The notes under the pieces were generated by a model. That model was not told where the DNA came from. It worked only from the letters and a program-made list of their open reading frames with translations, and did no database searches. A DNA stretch of 64,000 nucleotides. It comes from Kryptolebias marmoratus. Its lineage: Eukaryota; Chordata; Actinopteri; Cyprinodontiformes; Rivulidae. The DNA lies in contig NC_051436.1 of assembly GCF_001649575.2 (NCBI RefSeq), forward strand, positions 10,672,664 to 10,736,663, written 5' to 3'. Numbering within the stretch: the stretch's first letter is position 1; the number at the start of each line of letters is the position of its first letter. The position numbers and the translations under genes are program-made. Below are positions 37,301-47,274 of the stretch, piece by piece.

Positions 37301-38164
37301 GGATGTCGCAGTTACGACAGAGGCGCAAGTCGATGACGAAACCTGTACTGTCCCAATTCTCCAATTTCTGCATGCTTGTAACCTGCTGCACACGAACCCT
37401 TCTGTGCACTTCGACTGAGTACACGCTTCATAGAGGGGCAACAACAGGAAATGCTTCCACGCCGACTCAGTTAATAGTTACCCCTCGTTTGTGCGTTCGG
37501 AGCGACGTGTCCTGAAACGTTTCAGGCTGGAGTGAAACAGAGTTTCTGTTTCCGTCAACAGGGCTGACCTGCACAGGTGGCTGGCGGCTTTTCCGGACTC
37601 CGCCATCCAAGACGACGAGGAGAGGATTTACGAGGAATACGGTAAGCGCGACGCAACACTTGAGCCGCGCCGACGGAGGCTGGAGCGTTTTTGCGTGGAT
37701 CTGTGGTGAAGGTGTCCTGTCTGCCTCAGACTGTCCTCAGGTGCAGTGCGTGGAGCAGTACGTCGCAGAGCAGGCGGACGAGCTCAACCTGGAGCCCACG
37801 GACATCATCAACATCATCCGCAAAACCAACGAAGGTAAACCATTTTTCCTTTTCCCCACACCTCCTGTACGCTCTCGCCAACTTTCTCAACTCTGCTCGT
37901 CTAAAAACCCCCGCCTGAATCCTCCATTTTAGCAGTTTATTGATTTTTCCTTTTACCTTCTCTTGCACGAACGACACGGAAACCTGCGATCTTTGCCGTT
38001 TGTTCCCAGGTTGGTACGAAGGGAGCCGCCTGTCCGACGGTCAGAGGGGTTGGTTCCCCGTCGCCAACGTCATAGAGATCACCAACGAGCACGTGCGGAG
38101 AAGGAACCTCCTGGAGCGCTACAGGGTCACTCAGGCCGCGAGCATGCTCAGCAAGACCCGCTGA
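22394..38164 (+). CDS. arhgef15: Ephexin-family Rho guanine nucleotide exchange factor, ARHGEF15 (ephexin-5)-like
   Basis: It would exchange GDP for GTP on Rho GTPases; ephexins act below Eph receptors. Coding exons: 22394-22736, 26550-27386, 27470-27512, 27688-27722, 28921-29165, 29323-29483, 30662-30814, 30952-31081, 32978-33052, 33390-33485, 34300-34454, 35893-36054, 37562-37641, 37730-37834, 38010-38164. Phases close to 924 aa. The N-terminal half is Pro/Lys-rich with a short Cys-rich patch ([12 protein letters not shown], about residues 143-154) and EENIYEV. The DH domain (about 500-690) starts [14 protein letters not shown] and includes [12 protein letters not shown]. The PH domain (about 720-835) includes [17 protein letters not shown]. 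The SH3 (about 842-898) shows [10 protein letters not shown] and [18 protein letters not shown] judge it closest to ARHGEF15 by the [10 protein letters not shown], Cys-patch and DYAHRSLVQ motifs, from memory. NGEF or ARHGEF19 are alternatives. Acceptor 22317 places the start in exon 2. Confidence 0.82.
22830..23045 (+). mobile_element. LINE/SINE 3'-end relic
   Basis: It contains CCCTGTGATGGACTGGAGAC, CTGTTCAGGGTGTCCCCC and GAAGCGGGTAAAAAAAGATG, and ends in the GGATGGATG tail. This is typical of 3' ends of common fish non-LTR elements and their SINE partners. It lies in RhoGEF intron 2. No coding part is present. Confidence 0.75.
25780..25837. repeat. Near-perfect GC-rich hairpin, 27-bp arms, 4-nt loop
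   Basis: Arm 1 (25780-25806) carries CTCGCCCCCGTCTGAC and ends GATAACC. The loop is CCGT. Arm 2 (25811-25837) is the reverse complement with one mismatch. It lies in intron 2 and reads as a hairpin on either strand. Confidence 0.9.
27845..28495. mobile_element. MITE family gamma, copy 2
   Basis: The left end has CTGTGGAAGGGTTATGAGCAG and ATCTTACCTGTTGTAGATTG. The right end has the inverted counterpart around ATCTGTGACAGGTAAGACG and CACTTCAAAAGATC. The interior shows AAGTGCTACAGCCACCTGCTG, shared with the other copies. It is about 650 bp, in RhoGEF intron 5 (27723-28920), with no coding capacity. Confidence 0.75.
29484..30661. other. RhoGEF intron, no recognised element
   Basis: An open frame on each strand at 29925-30184 shows weak resemblance to fish LINE endonuclease-RT linker sequence (for example a minus-strand [20 protein letters not shown]). 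It is short, isolated and interrupted. I see no other feature. Confidence 0.35.
31570..31690 (-). mobile_element. Short retroelement 3'-end relic
   Basis: TCAAGTCGAGTCAGATTTAT, ATACAGCGCTTTTCAGCAAC and AAGGCAATATAACAGTTTAC match a very common fish retroelement end (TTTATTTGTATAGCRC type), read here in antisense. No coding part is present. Confidence 0.6.
31791..32128. mobile_element. MITE family alpha, full-length copy
   Basis: It starts CCGTATTTTCCGCACTACAAGG and ends CCTTATAGTCCGGATAATACGG, so the ends are inverted. TA dinucleotides flank both ends. The interior contains TGAATGGTCCATTTTC, GCTGCACCGCTCGC and AACATCACGGCTTC. It is about 340 bp with no coding capacity, in a RhoGEF intron. Confidence 0.85.
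32129..32977. other. RhoGEF intron remainder
   Basis: This is AT-rich DNA with runs of ACTAAA/AACTAA-like words at 31680-32270 and a TG microsatellite at 32922-32943 just before the acceptor at 32977. No gene was seen. Confidence 0.5.
33609..34007 (+). mobile_element. MITE family alpha, full-length copy with a MADF-like coding start
   Basis: The terminal inverted repeats are CCGTATCTTCTGCACTATAG and CTTATAGTCCGGAAAATACG. The interior, about 33700-33847, reads in one plus-strand frame as [20 protein letters not shown], then [16 protein letters not shown], then a stop. This resembles the start of a MADF (Myb/SANT-like) domain found in proteins encoded by some DNA transposons. The sequence suggests an internal-deletion derivative of a larger transposon. 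Superfamily not determined. Confidence 0.8.
34455..35892. other. RhoGEF intron, nothing recognised
   Basis: An acceptor at 35892 closes the intron. Open frames at 35428-35979 on both strands are short and lack family resemblance. Confidence 0.4.
36224..36442. mobile_element. MITE family beta, copy 2 (palindromic)
   Basis: Left end: GGGGTCTCCAACCCTGGTCC, TGGAGGGCCACTATTCTGCA. Right end: CATGCAGGATGGTGGCCCTC, GAGGACCAGGATTGGAGACC. The core carries CTGCTCCAACACACCTGATC and its inverted partner. It is the best preserved copy, in a RhoGEF intron. Confidence 0.85.
36443..37561. other. RhoGEF intron remainder
   Basis: It contains a long A run at about 36605-36628 and otherwise unassigned sequence. 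No exon or mobile-element family was recognised. Confidence 0.4.
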
Positions 38165-38697
38165 GAGCGAGGACGCAGCGCCACCGCCCGAGGCACGACG
38201 CCGGCGCTTCTTTTAAAACGCGCCGGACCCCAATTAAATCGTTTTAAAGTGGATGCTGAGAAGTAACGTCTGCATTGTCAGGAAAGCTTTAAAAGGCGCA
38301 TTCCAATCATAGTTTGAGATGACCTAAGAGTTACTGTAATCGCACTGCGCCTTTTAATGCAGAGTCACGCAGGTTCCCTCATTCTTGTCGTGCTCGCTAA
38401 CCTGTTTGGCGTGACCGAGGCAGTCAAAATCACAATGGATCCGTAGGCAGACGTCTCTCAGAGGACTTCTTTCAAACACTCAGAGCTACAAATCAATCAG
38501 CAAGTGCCTTCGGCTCAACTCGATACACATTTACACGCTTGCACAACTCGAGAGCCTCAGGAATGCTTGTAAATAACTTGTGGTGAGAGCGTCCAGCAGC
38601 GCCCCCTGCAGATTGTGATCAGTAAATACACTGGAAATGTAAAATATGTTGTATATTATGAAAGACTTGTTCTGCGCTACAGGTCAGTGATTGTACT

Positions 38698-38703
38698 TTT
38701 AAT
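38698..38703 (-). terminator. Poly(A) signal ATTAAA of the minus-strand gene at 38904-41096
   Basis: The plus strand reads TTTAAT, i.e. ATTAAA on the minus strand, about 200 nt after the stop at 38904. The implied transcript end overlaps the RhoGEF 3' end by tens of bases. Confidence 0.45.
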
Positions 38704-38741
38704 GAAAACAAAAATGTCTGTACAGGAAGCTCAACATTTCT

Positions 38742-38747
38742 ATTAAA
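38742..38747 (+). terminator. arhgef15: Poly(A) signal ATTAAA of the RhoGEF gene
   Basis: ATTAAA lies 578 nt after the stop codon, in a 3' UTR with no other reading frame. Cleavage would fall near 38760, past the opposing signal of the minus-strand gene. Confidence 0.55.
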
Positions 38748-38903
38748 CACTGACACACAAGCTTTTTACAAAGATCTGACTTTCTTTTACACCCCTTAAA
38801 ACAAACGAGGTATATTCGTCTTAAAGTCATTTAAAGGTTTCAGAGCATGAACTAGCTGCCTTCATAACAAGATATTTGAAAAAAACAGAATCACCGGAAA
38901 GTC

Positions 38904-41096
38904 TCAGGTTCCTGCGTCCCCGAGGCTGAGGAGCACGAACACGGCATCTTCCTCCAAATCCGACAGATTTCGCCCCACCGACCGCCTCCTCTTCCTGGAC
39001 TTCATCGGCCTCCGTGGCGCCGTGTTGCCTCCACGCTCAGCTTTCTCCGACCAGACATGGCCATTTTCAGCATCGGAAGTCCCAAACGCCGGTAAAGCTG
39101 GACATTCTTCTGGTGTTCCGGCGCTCTGTCGCAGCCGAGGCTCGCAGACCGCTGTCATGTGTGGCCTCTTGACAGAGTCGTCGTCCTGCTGGGCAGAGCC
39201 GCTGAGAAGAGCCGCTTCGAACCATCGCCGCCTCAGTTTCAACTTGGCGGGGTACCGAGCGTCGACGCAGGCAGCCCTGTGGTCCTCCTCGGACGAAGAG
39301 GGAGGCAAGCATCCAGGGCTCGACTCTGCAGGGCCTGAGTGGTCTGGGTGTCCTGCGGCGCCGCTCGCTGGTGCCTCCTGGTGGTGAAGTTTCAGCAGGT
39401 TGGTGATGGCCTGGTCCTCCTCCGGCGTGAGCTGGACGACGGCACGGTGGGGCTGCGCCTCAGGGTGTCCGCTCTGGACCCTCCAGGTGGGGCGGCCCAG
39501 GTCTCTGATGGGGTGTGGTCCGGATCTGAACGGGTCTGGGTGGTTTGGAGGGGCCACGCAGGCGGACATGACGGGGGGTGGAGCGTTGAGCTGGGAGCAA
39601 CTGAAAACCTCATTGGAAAGGAAATCTGGGTTTAGAGATTTTGGAGGAAAAAAATAAAAACTAACTTGTTTTTTTTACCTTAAAACATTAAAATTAGACC
39701 AGAGTTGTGTTGCTTTATTTTAATAATGAACCAGAAGAGTTTTGTTTGGTTTGAAAAAGTGTACAGATTTCAGAAATACTGGATACAATGCTTCAGGGCC
39801 CGCCAGGTGTCATAGCGTCAAAATAAATGGTTTTAATAAATTTGTGTGGGGAAAAAAGAAATCAATCCCTCAGTTTAATAAACCATCACAGATTTTTAAC
39901 ATTTGACGAATATTCAAGAACGACAGCAGGACTGTCTGTTTCTGTGAATTTTCTCTCCTAAACCTAAACTCTCGTTCAGTTCAGAGTTTGACCTGTTTCG
40001 AATAAAATGGGTCCACTTCTCTGCAGTTTGGAGGGGAGGTTAAAGTTTGTGGTTTATTTAAAAGTCTGTGATCCTGTGAGTTAAAAGATTATCCAACTTT
40101 TCAATGTTACGGAACCCAATCTGTTACGAGAGCGGGCAAACATTTCCCTTCTTTGAGACAGACTTCAGTAAACAAAGGTCTTGTTTAAAAACTCTACATC
40201 CGGCGTCAGTATTTGTATTTTTACTCCTGAATCTCACACGAACTCCACCAGCAGAGCGACTCCTGGCGCTGCAGCACACAGGCTGAAGTGAACGTCTGCT
40301 CTCCTCCAAAATAAAAGCACCGCCGGGGTTCAAAACGAGAGCAGAAATTTCAGATTTATGTGCAGAGCCATTTATGTTTGATATCAGACTTTTCACTGAC
40401 CTCTTGAGGGGCCGGATGGAGACGGCTGATAATGAAATCGAGGACACTTGATTTTTACAAACTGTTAATTTTTTTTTTTTTAATTTTGAGCCATGACACC
40501 TGCTGGGCTCCATACAAACCACAAACTCTTTGAGATGATACAAAAACTGCCAGGAAATCAACATTCAGATTATATCAATAGTATTGGAATTACTTCTTAG
40601 TTTCCCCTTCATTTACTTGCATTATTAGCAGACAATACAACTCTACAGAATACTAATGATAATAATAAACTACATGTATGAGGGACTAATGGATGGACAT
40701 AGTTTCAGGACTTACCCTGATCCCTGTCAGGTTGTTCCAGATCCTCGTCCCACAGCTCATGGTGGGGTCAGAGTAGAAGAGCTCTGCAGGCCTGATGGGG
40801 TTCACTGAGCAGGAAAATAAATCAGTCACTTGTTGCACAGGTAGTCAGACATTTCTGTGGCAGCGACTCACCTGTTTGGTTCTGGAGGTGAAGAGGGAAG
40901 CCTGCGGGGTCCATGATGTAGAGAGGCAGGAAGGAGGGGTGCTGCAGGGTCCTGCAGGAGGCCGGAAGCTGGACGGCCTGCCTCGGTCTCTGTTTCAGGA
41001 CAAACCCGCCGGTTAAGCCCGCCGAGCCCGAGCTGCTTGTGGCGTCAAATTATAAAATAAATAACTTACCGAAGGCGGCACTTCACTGTAGCTCAT
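38904..41096 (-). CDS. Unidentified four-exon gene with a basic C-terminal nuclear-localisation-like motif
   Basis: I do not recognise this protein. Exons in transcript order: 41096-41070, 40989-40872, 40804-40716, 39590-38904. All have GT/AG borders and the phases close to 306 aa; acceptor 39609 would add six codons. It begins MSYSEVPPS and RPRQAVQLPASC. It then has LPLYIMDPAGFPLHL and MSCGTRIWNNLTGI. The long last exon is low-complexity, Pro/Ser/Glu-rich, with LTPEEDQAITNLLKLHHQ, a basic stretch RYPAKLKLRRRWFEAALL, a lysine/arginine cluster KSRKRRRS (likely nuclear signal) and a hydrophobic end DLEEDAVFVLLSLGDAG. No signal peptide or membrane segment was seen. It is convergent with the RhoGEF gene. 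I infer a small nuclear protein, function unknown. Phase continuity across four exons supports a real gene. Confidence 0.6.
39591..40715. other. Intron of the unidentified gene
   Basis: AT-rich, with an open minus-strand frame at 40124-40564 that has no flanking splice support or family likeness. Nothing else was seen. Confidence 0.4.
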
Positions 41097-42411
41097 GGCT
41101 GTTTTTTTAATATAGCTTTGAAAAATGTCTGAAGCGGCGTCCAGGCGGATTCACGTGGAGTTCAAACTCAAAAGTGAACAGAATTCAGAGGCAGAAACAG
41201 CGACATCTGGCGGCCGAGCCGCGACAAGCACGTTTATTCGAAAAGCACGTGCTCACCTTCCAGGTTTTTAACAAAAAAACAAGGCTCAAATTAAAAAAAT
41301 GTTTCAGTAAATACTTCACTCCGAACCCATCTTTCACCCACAAAAATGGGACTGGGCAGCTGACACTTAAGTTTTCCAGAAAACTCATTTTATCCAGCTT
41401 CTTGTAAAATAATGTCAGATATACAAACTTAAGCCTCATTCAGGTTAGTCAAGTATTTAGTCTTTCCCATGCTCAAGTTAAGTTGGCATTAAAAGTTAAA
41501 CAGCTTCACTTTTTCAAAGGGATTTAGGCTTATGACCTCAGACTCAGTTTCTCTTGGAATTCTGTGGCTTTTGCACAAAATACATGTTAAAGAAATGTTC
41601 CAGTTATCTGCCTCATACATTGTTTAGTCAATTGAAAATGTTTTTTTATTTTAAGTTCTATAAATCATACTGTCACTTTCTCAGACCGATACATTGTGTA
41701 GCCACTACCCAGGCTTTCTAGATATTGCTACTTTACAGATGTAGTCTCAAGTTGTTTCTTTTTAAACCTAGTTCAGTACCAATTGTGAGATTAGGAGTCC
41801 CTCTAGTGGTTGTTACATGTTGTCATTAGCTCATTGTGATTAAGAGTAGAAAGCCAAGCACATGTTGGTTCCATAAAGACTTACTGCAGTAGAGATTAAC
41901 CTTTGTGGAAACTGGTTTAGCCATGGGCCAGTGAACTGTAGGACCTGGTAGCAACAGAAAGTGCCAACCACTGCATTAGTTTCCTCTTCAACTTAGAAGT
42001 CAGGCAAACTATAGCATGTTAAGATGAAATTGGCCCAGGAGTTTAAGATTTAGTTGACCTCATGTTAAGATTTAGTTGACCTCATGTTCAGACTCTAACT
42101 TCATTTCAGGCCTTTGGTTTGTCCATTAGCAAGATTAAGGTTTGATATTCCACCAAATGCTTTTGATATGTCATTTTAGTTAGGACAAGTGTCATTTTTT
42201 GTTTGCTATAATTGTACTTCTGAAAAGTTTTAAACCCTCTGTGATACATGTTTAATTTAACAGTGCTAACACATTTGAGCCCATAGATTATACTTGAGAA
42301 AACAGTGAGCCCCCCTTACCATTTCAACCAAACAATTTAAAATAATTGACACCCAACTTTTATTTTGAGCTTTAACACAACCTCCATAAAACCCATAAGT
42401 TTAAGAAAAGC
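41097..42411. other. Intergenic; start of a nearly CpG-free block
   Basis: Up to about 41330 the sequence has normal CpG density. From there to 42443 only one CpG (near 41687) occurs in about 1.1 kb. A 21-bp direct tandem duplication (AGATTTAGTTGACCTCATGTT, one base longer than shown spans 42047-42088) is present. No gene was recognised. Confidence 0.55.
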
Positions 42412-42417
42412 TTTATT
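42412..42417 (-). terminator. Poly(A) signal of ZP-A
   Basis: AATAAA on the minus strand, 27 nt after the TAA stop at 42444-42446, implies a very short 3' UTR. Short 3' UTRs are usual for fish egg-envelope genes. Confidence 0.7.
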
Positions 42418-42443
42418 AGATTTTAATACAACTTTAAAAACAT

Positions 42444-45400
42444 TTAGATTTGAGGGTATTGCTTTACTTGCACACCCCCTTTGATACCTGCAAATACAAG
42501 TGAGAGTTAGCTTAAGAAACAATTTGTTTACTCAGATGTTGATACAGTTACCTTTGTAGGATCCCAGGAGGCCATGAGTCCTAGAAACCTTTATGTAGCG
42601 AGCAGTCGGGTAGAAGGAGGGCAGGTACAGATTGGGGCTTCTTGTTCTTTGGGGAGCTGCTGTGGTTTGAGGTTTAGCAGGAGGCTCAGTGGAACTTGGC
42701 AGACCTGGAAGATAAGCAGATTGTGTCAAGCTTGATCATTTGTTCTCAAATGATAAGCCATTGTACCTTTTGTGTTTTCTATGGGATAGATGATGCTGCC
42801 AACACCATCTTTGTCAGACTCAAATCTGTAGGCTGAGAACAGGCTGTAGAGACCAGTCAGAGGGTATGTACACTGCAGAGTAAGCCTAGGAGACAGCAAG
42901 AGAAACTTTTTAGCAGGCTCCCAATAGCAGCTGAGGACATAAGGCTGTTACCTACCCTTCAGTAGAATTAGCACTGCCAAAGTAGTAGTAAATCTTGTTC
43001 TGGTAAACCACATTTCCCCTCAACAGCTGAGGCACAAGGAGCAGACATGTTATTGTGAGGCTAGGCAATTTGCCACCTTGTCAAGTTTGATCACATTACC
43101 TTGACTGCAGACCCACAGCTATTAAGTGGAAAGGAGTAGAGCACCCTGGTGCCATCTTTTTCCTTGGCCACACAAAGGTTGTTTGAGAGATGAGTTCCTG
43201 TTGGAATTTTGCCATGTGGGAGGACCAGAGACAGGTCAGCCACCACAGTCATCCAGCCATTTGTAGAACACACTGCAGAGAGATGGCATTAGCACATGCA
43301 GAGTACCCCTCACAATCACTGCATCTGATTCATGTTCTTACTGATCAGTTCTGTGGAGTTGAACGGACACGTCTTCACTGTTGAAGTTAGGATTTTTAGT
43401 GTGTCATGAGATTTCACGAGGACTTCAAATGTGCCGAGGAATCCTTTCAGGCTTATGTCCTACAAGGATAAGAGTAAATGAGGACTCAAGGACTGGTTTC
43501 CTTTTACCCTCAAAACCAGCAGTTTTTAAGCCTTACCTTGTATTCATAACCTTGAGTGAAGAGTGGTACATAGAGCAGCAGACCGTTGCTATCATTGCTC
43601 ATGACGTAGCCACGCTTGGCTGCCAGGTCCAGTGTCAGCTGGGCCAGGCCAATACTGATGTCCCACAGGTAGTCATAGGATCGATGGGCCAACTCAAAGC
43701 TGATTCCAGAGGCATTGCAGGCAGTCTTAAAGGACGGAGGAGCTGTCAAGACAGACACATTAAGTGACCAGATTTAAAAACCTGACTTCCAAGTTCAGAC
43801 AATGAGACTTACAGACATCCATCAGGACCATGACTGATACTTTGTGGTAGTATGGCTCAGTCTCTGGTACAGCAACCAGAGTGTAGTTGACATCCAGCTT
43901 GTGAAACATGGCTGCATTCTCTTGAGAGAACTAGAAACGGAAAGGGTTTAATTAGAACTGGACAGACATCTTTGTATCCACCATGTAAAACTTCAAATAC
44001 CTGCTGTATGACAACTGGATCATGTAGCGGCACTGTCAGAGTGTAGCTGTGGGTGTTGTTCAAATTAACCGCTTCTGCGAGAGTGTAGGCAAGGTTGTCG
44101 CCAAAGGGCACTTTAAATGCTTTGCCATTTAGCTGGACAGAGGTCAGCTCAACATCCTCAGGGACTTCGAGGTAGGTTGTGAACACCCCATCTGCCTTGA
44201 CAGTTCGGTCTTCAGTGACAACAGAGTAGGGCAGGAGGGGAGAAACGAGAGTCCTGTGAAAGCGGAGCGCGGTCTCTTCGTGATATTCATCCACCAGAGT
44301 TTGCTTCAAGTACAGGTTGATGATGTAGAACTCAAAGATGCCACTGCTCACGAAGCTCTGAAAACAGATGCACAGCTGTATGACGACAAGTTTCAGTCAC
44401 TCGAAGAGTCCACATGCATGATCCTTACCTTCCTGTATCCTCCGTCAGCATTATAAGGAACACCAATTTTGATTGTAGAATTGTGCCTTTCCATAATGAA
44501 TCCCTTTTTCTCTGCAATTGCTGGCTCCATGAGATGACCGTTAAGCCCAACACTAATTTGGGTCCTGTTGTAACTGGCATATAATGCCTCTGGAGTGCTC
44601 CACAACATGTAGCCACTGTCATATGATCCTTCATCTGTTTAGGACGACATCATTCAGGTCATAATGCAACAACATTTGGCAAGTGCACCAACAGCCGCAT
44701 TACTTACACATAGAGCAGGCAGCAACCAGGTCAACCAAGAGGACAACCCAACCTTTCCGGGAGAAAATAGTTGCATGGACCACCTCTACTGGAACGCCAT
44801 TTACCTGCACAGAAAGACAACTGAGCCCAAGAGTTCAAGCAACATTTTGCAGAAGAGTCCAGCTACAGCTTTACCCCAGCGCTGTAGGATTCGTGTTGTC
44901 CGTACGGCGTACGGAACACGATCCGGCCACGCAGCAGGTCAAACATGTAGCCCAGCTTAAGAGCCTGGGAGAGGTTCATGGGTGGCAGCTGCTCATCCGG
45001 CCTTTGAAATTCCACCTGCCAGTCTGAGGTGGAGGTACTTTGTGTCTGGAAAGAAGCTCAAGTTTTAGTGGCGAACCTCCAAAAAGCAGAATGTCTTGTC
45101 ACCATTGGTACGTACAGGTCTGAGTGTGTTCCAGTCGTTTGTTCCAGCAGGGCAGGGATATTCACTCCTCACAGACACCTGCAGAGAAAACCATTGAGAC
45201 CTAAATATATGCAAAATCCTCGATTTCCACTCAGACCTACCTCCATGTAGTTGACCTCACAGGTAACCTCTCGAGGAGACCAAGACAAAGGAGGAGAACA
45301 AGACTTGTTCAGCGCGTAGAAGGCCTCCACCCCGTTGTAGTTCGTAACCAAGTTAAATTTGAACACGAAGTCGTCAGCCTATCGGATAAATAGACATGTC

Positions 45401-45984
45401 AGAACTCACGCTGCTACAAAAACCTGGTTAGGTTTCTTCTATACCTACCTTCTTCTCGGCATGGCAGCTGAAGTAAGAAGCTCTGAGCTCCACAAGGCCC
45501 AGGAAAGGGAGAACACTGATACTGTAACCGCACTTTGCTGCATAAGCATCAGTGATGGGATGAACACCTGCCCCATCTGCAAGGAAACCAGACATGTAAA
45601 GCAGCTCAGCATTTCAGAGACTACTGAAGTGTTAGTTTAATCACTTTGAGGTAAGCAGGACTCACCAACAGCCTCAAAGCGAGGATCAGTTCCAGTGGCT
45701 GAGAGGTCCAAAGCTATCATGAAGTAACGATCATGACACTCCATTTGAAGAACTCCTGTGTGGACAGACAAAGCACCAGATGTAGACTCAATTCATTTTA
45801 AATATTGTTGAAGTGAACATTGACCAACCTTCCATAAGAAAGTCACATCCTGCAGTTGACCATAAAGAGAGGAGCAGAGCCACACTGCAACACAAACACA
45901 TCGTTAGACACTCCAGTAAACAAAACATTCTGGCTTTTAAGACGCTAATGAGGCAACTCACTCAAAAATGAGCTTTAAAGTCAT
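42444..45984 (-). CDS. ZP-A: secreted egg-coat-type protein with ZP-N repeats (ZPAX-like), lacking ZP-C
   Basis: Likely an egg-envelope glycoprotein. Exons in transcript order: 45984-45962, 45884-45829, 45755-45666, 45576-45449, 45378-45241, 45178-45116, 45045-44875, 44804-44708, 44634-44429, 44357-44001, 43930-43813, 43742-43537, 43459-43342, 43272-43100, 43026-42956, 42885-42767, 42704-42552, 42487-42444. Phases close to 776 aa. A signal peptide (MTLKLIFDVALLLSLWSTAG) leads. ZP-N-like starts recur: LQMECHDRYFMIAL, VTCEVNYMEVSV, TACNASGISFEL and, for the terminal module, MCSTNGWMTVVADLSLV. That module continues LNSCGSAVKLLRGNVVYQN and LTLQCTYPLTGLY, then a Thr/Pro linker, then ends GIKGGVQVKQYPQI. 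No ZP-C half, furin site or membrane anchor is seen. N-glycosylation sites are present. ZPAX is my best family guess; ZP2-type is an alternative. Confidence 0.85.
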
Positions 45985-46058
45985 GATAGCTTCTGTGTTG
46001 GCAGTGTCTAAAGCTAGCCTGGCTGCTAGCAAACTACACCAACTGACCAACACAAGCA

Positions 46059-46073
46059 CAAGTGAACCACTTG
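46059..46073. promoter_or_regulatory. Paired E-boxes upstream of ZP-A
   Basis: CAAGTG (46059-46064) and CACTTG (46068-46073) lie 75-90 bp upstream of the ZP-A start codon. A TATA-like GATAAAAA on the minus strand is at 46118-46125. Oocyte ZP genes are known targets of the E-box factor FIGLA. E-boxes are frequent by chance, and these fall downstream of the inferred TATA, so this is tentative. Confidence 0.3.
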
Positions 46074-46309
46074 CAGCTCACCAAACCTGCACCATGAAGC
46101 TCTGCCTCCCACACCGGTTTTTATCAGACAGTTTCTCCAACGAGCAACCAACCAGAGGCTACATCCAAATGTGCAACCAATTAGTAATTAAGCCTTTAAG
46201 GCCTGTGGCTGCACGGGTGCTAGTATGTTATGACGTTCTCCAACCCTGGTCCTCGGGACCCAACTATTAACTCATTTATGTCAGTCAGGTCAGTTGAGAA
46301 ACGCCTGAA

Positions 46310-46495
46310 ACAGGGATTCCCAACCCCTGGTCGTGCAGGAACACCTATCCTGCATGTTTTCGTTGTTTCCCTGCTTTTCAGCAGGTCTTCGATGTCTGCA
46401 GAAGCCTGGTAATCACTCGCTCATTCAAATCAGGTGTGTCAAAGCAGGTGAAACAACTAAAACCTGCAAGTCTGTGTTCCTCGAAGACCACTGAT
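46310..46495. mobile_element. MITE family beta, copy 3
   Basis: Left: GATTCCCAACCCCTGGTCGT, CCTATCCTGCATGTTTTCG. Right: CTAAAACCTGCAAGTC, TTCCTCGAAGACCACTGA. The core TGTCTGCAGAAGCCTGG is shared with the other copies. A second left-type end (CCAACCCTGGTCCTCGG) lies just before it at 46239. The rest of 46126-47274 is AT-rich and unassigned. Confidence 0.7.
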
Positions 46496-47236
46496 TTAAC
46501 AAACATCAGTCCTGAATCGACCTGCTCAGGACCAAGGATGAAAACTTGAAGATTGTGTTTAAAGAAGTCTTTTTATTTCCTGTGCTTTGCCACATCATTA
46601 TGATTTTGTTTGATGTTTTCTTAAACATTTTTAAATCTCACGTTCAAAGGAAATACTCATTTTCTACTGCAATTATTATGAAAACCATCCTTTACCCAAC
46701 TGTAAATGGCAAACTTTCAGCAGAAATCTTAAAAAAAAGATTTAAAAAACTACACCAACAAGGTACAATCTCTTTATTTAAAAACTTGTACTGGTCTGCA
46801 TATTTTTTTGAATTTAGGCTGAATCTTCATTCTATGTCACTAATTTAAAACAAATGTTATTAAATGTCTCCTGAGTTACAAATATGTGAAGCAATTAAAC
46901 TACTAGGTTAAAGAAGACAGAAGGCCACAAGAAACCTATGAGGAAACGCTGTCTGCTTCTGTGAATATTACATAAATGTTTTCTGCTGCTTTAGATAATT
47001 AACAGAAGAGAGCGACTAAATGAGGCGTTCGAGGACCAGTGTCCTTTTTTGCTGAGAGCGCCTCCCTTTAAAGCAGACTTAAACAGAAAAAGCGCATATT
47101 TTTATGTGCACAAAAAGCTGTGATGCATGAAATGAAATGAAAATACAAACTCATGAAGATGAGCAGTTTTTAAACCAAGACTTCTCTCTTTTTTTAATGG
47201 AGGAACCCCAAATGAAAAGGAGAATACCAATATCCT

Positions 47237-47242
47237 TTTAAT
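47237..47242 (-). terminator. Poly(A) signal of ZP-B
   Basis: The plus strand reads TTTAAT, ATTAAA on the minus strand, 33 nt after the TGA at 47275-47277. The spacing parallels ZP-A and supports that stop as the true end. Confidence 0.5.
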
Positions 47243-47274
47243 ATTTTTACACAAACACACTCATGTCCGCAGCT

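Noticed and set aside
39339..39657. Plus-strand open frames opposite the last exon of the unidentified gene
   Set aside because: Shadow frames; only the minus-strand frame joins upstream exons in phase.
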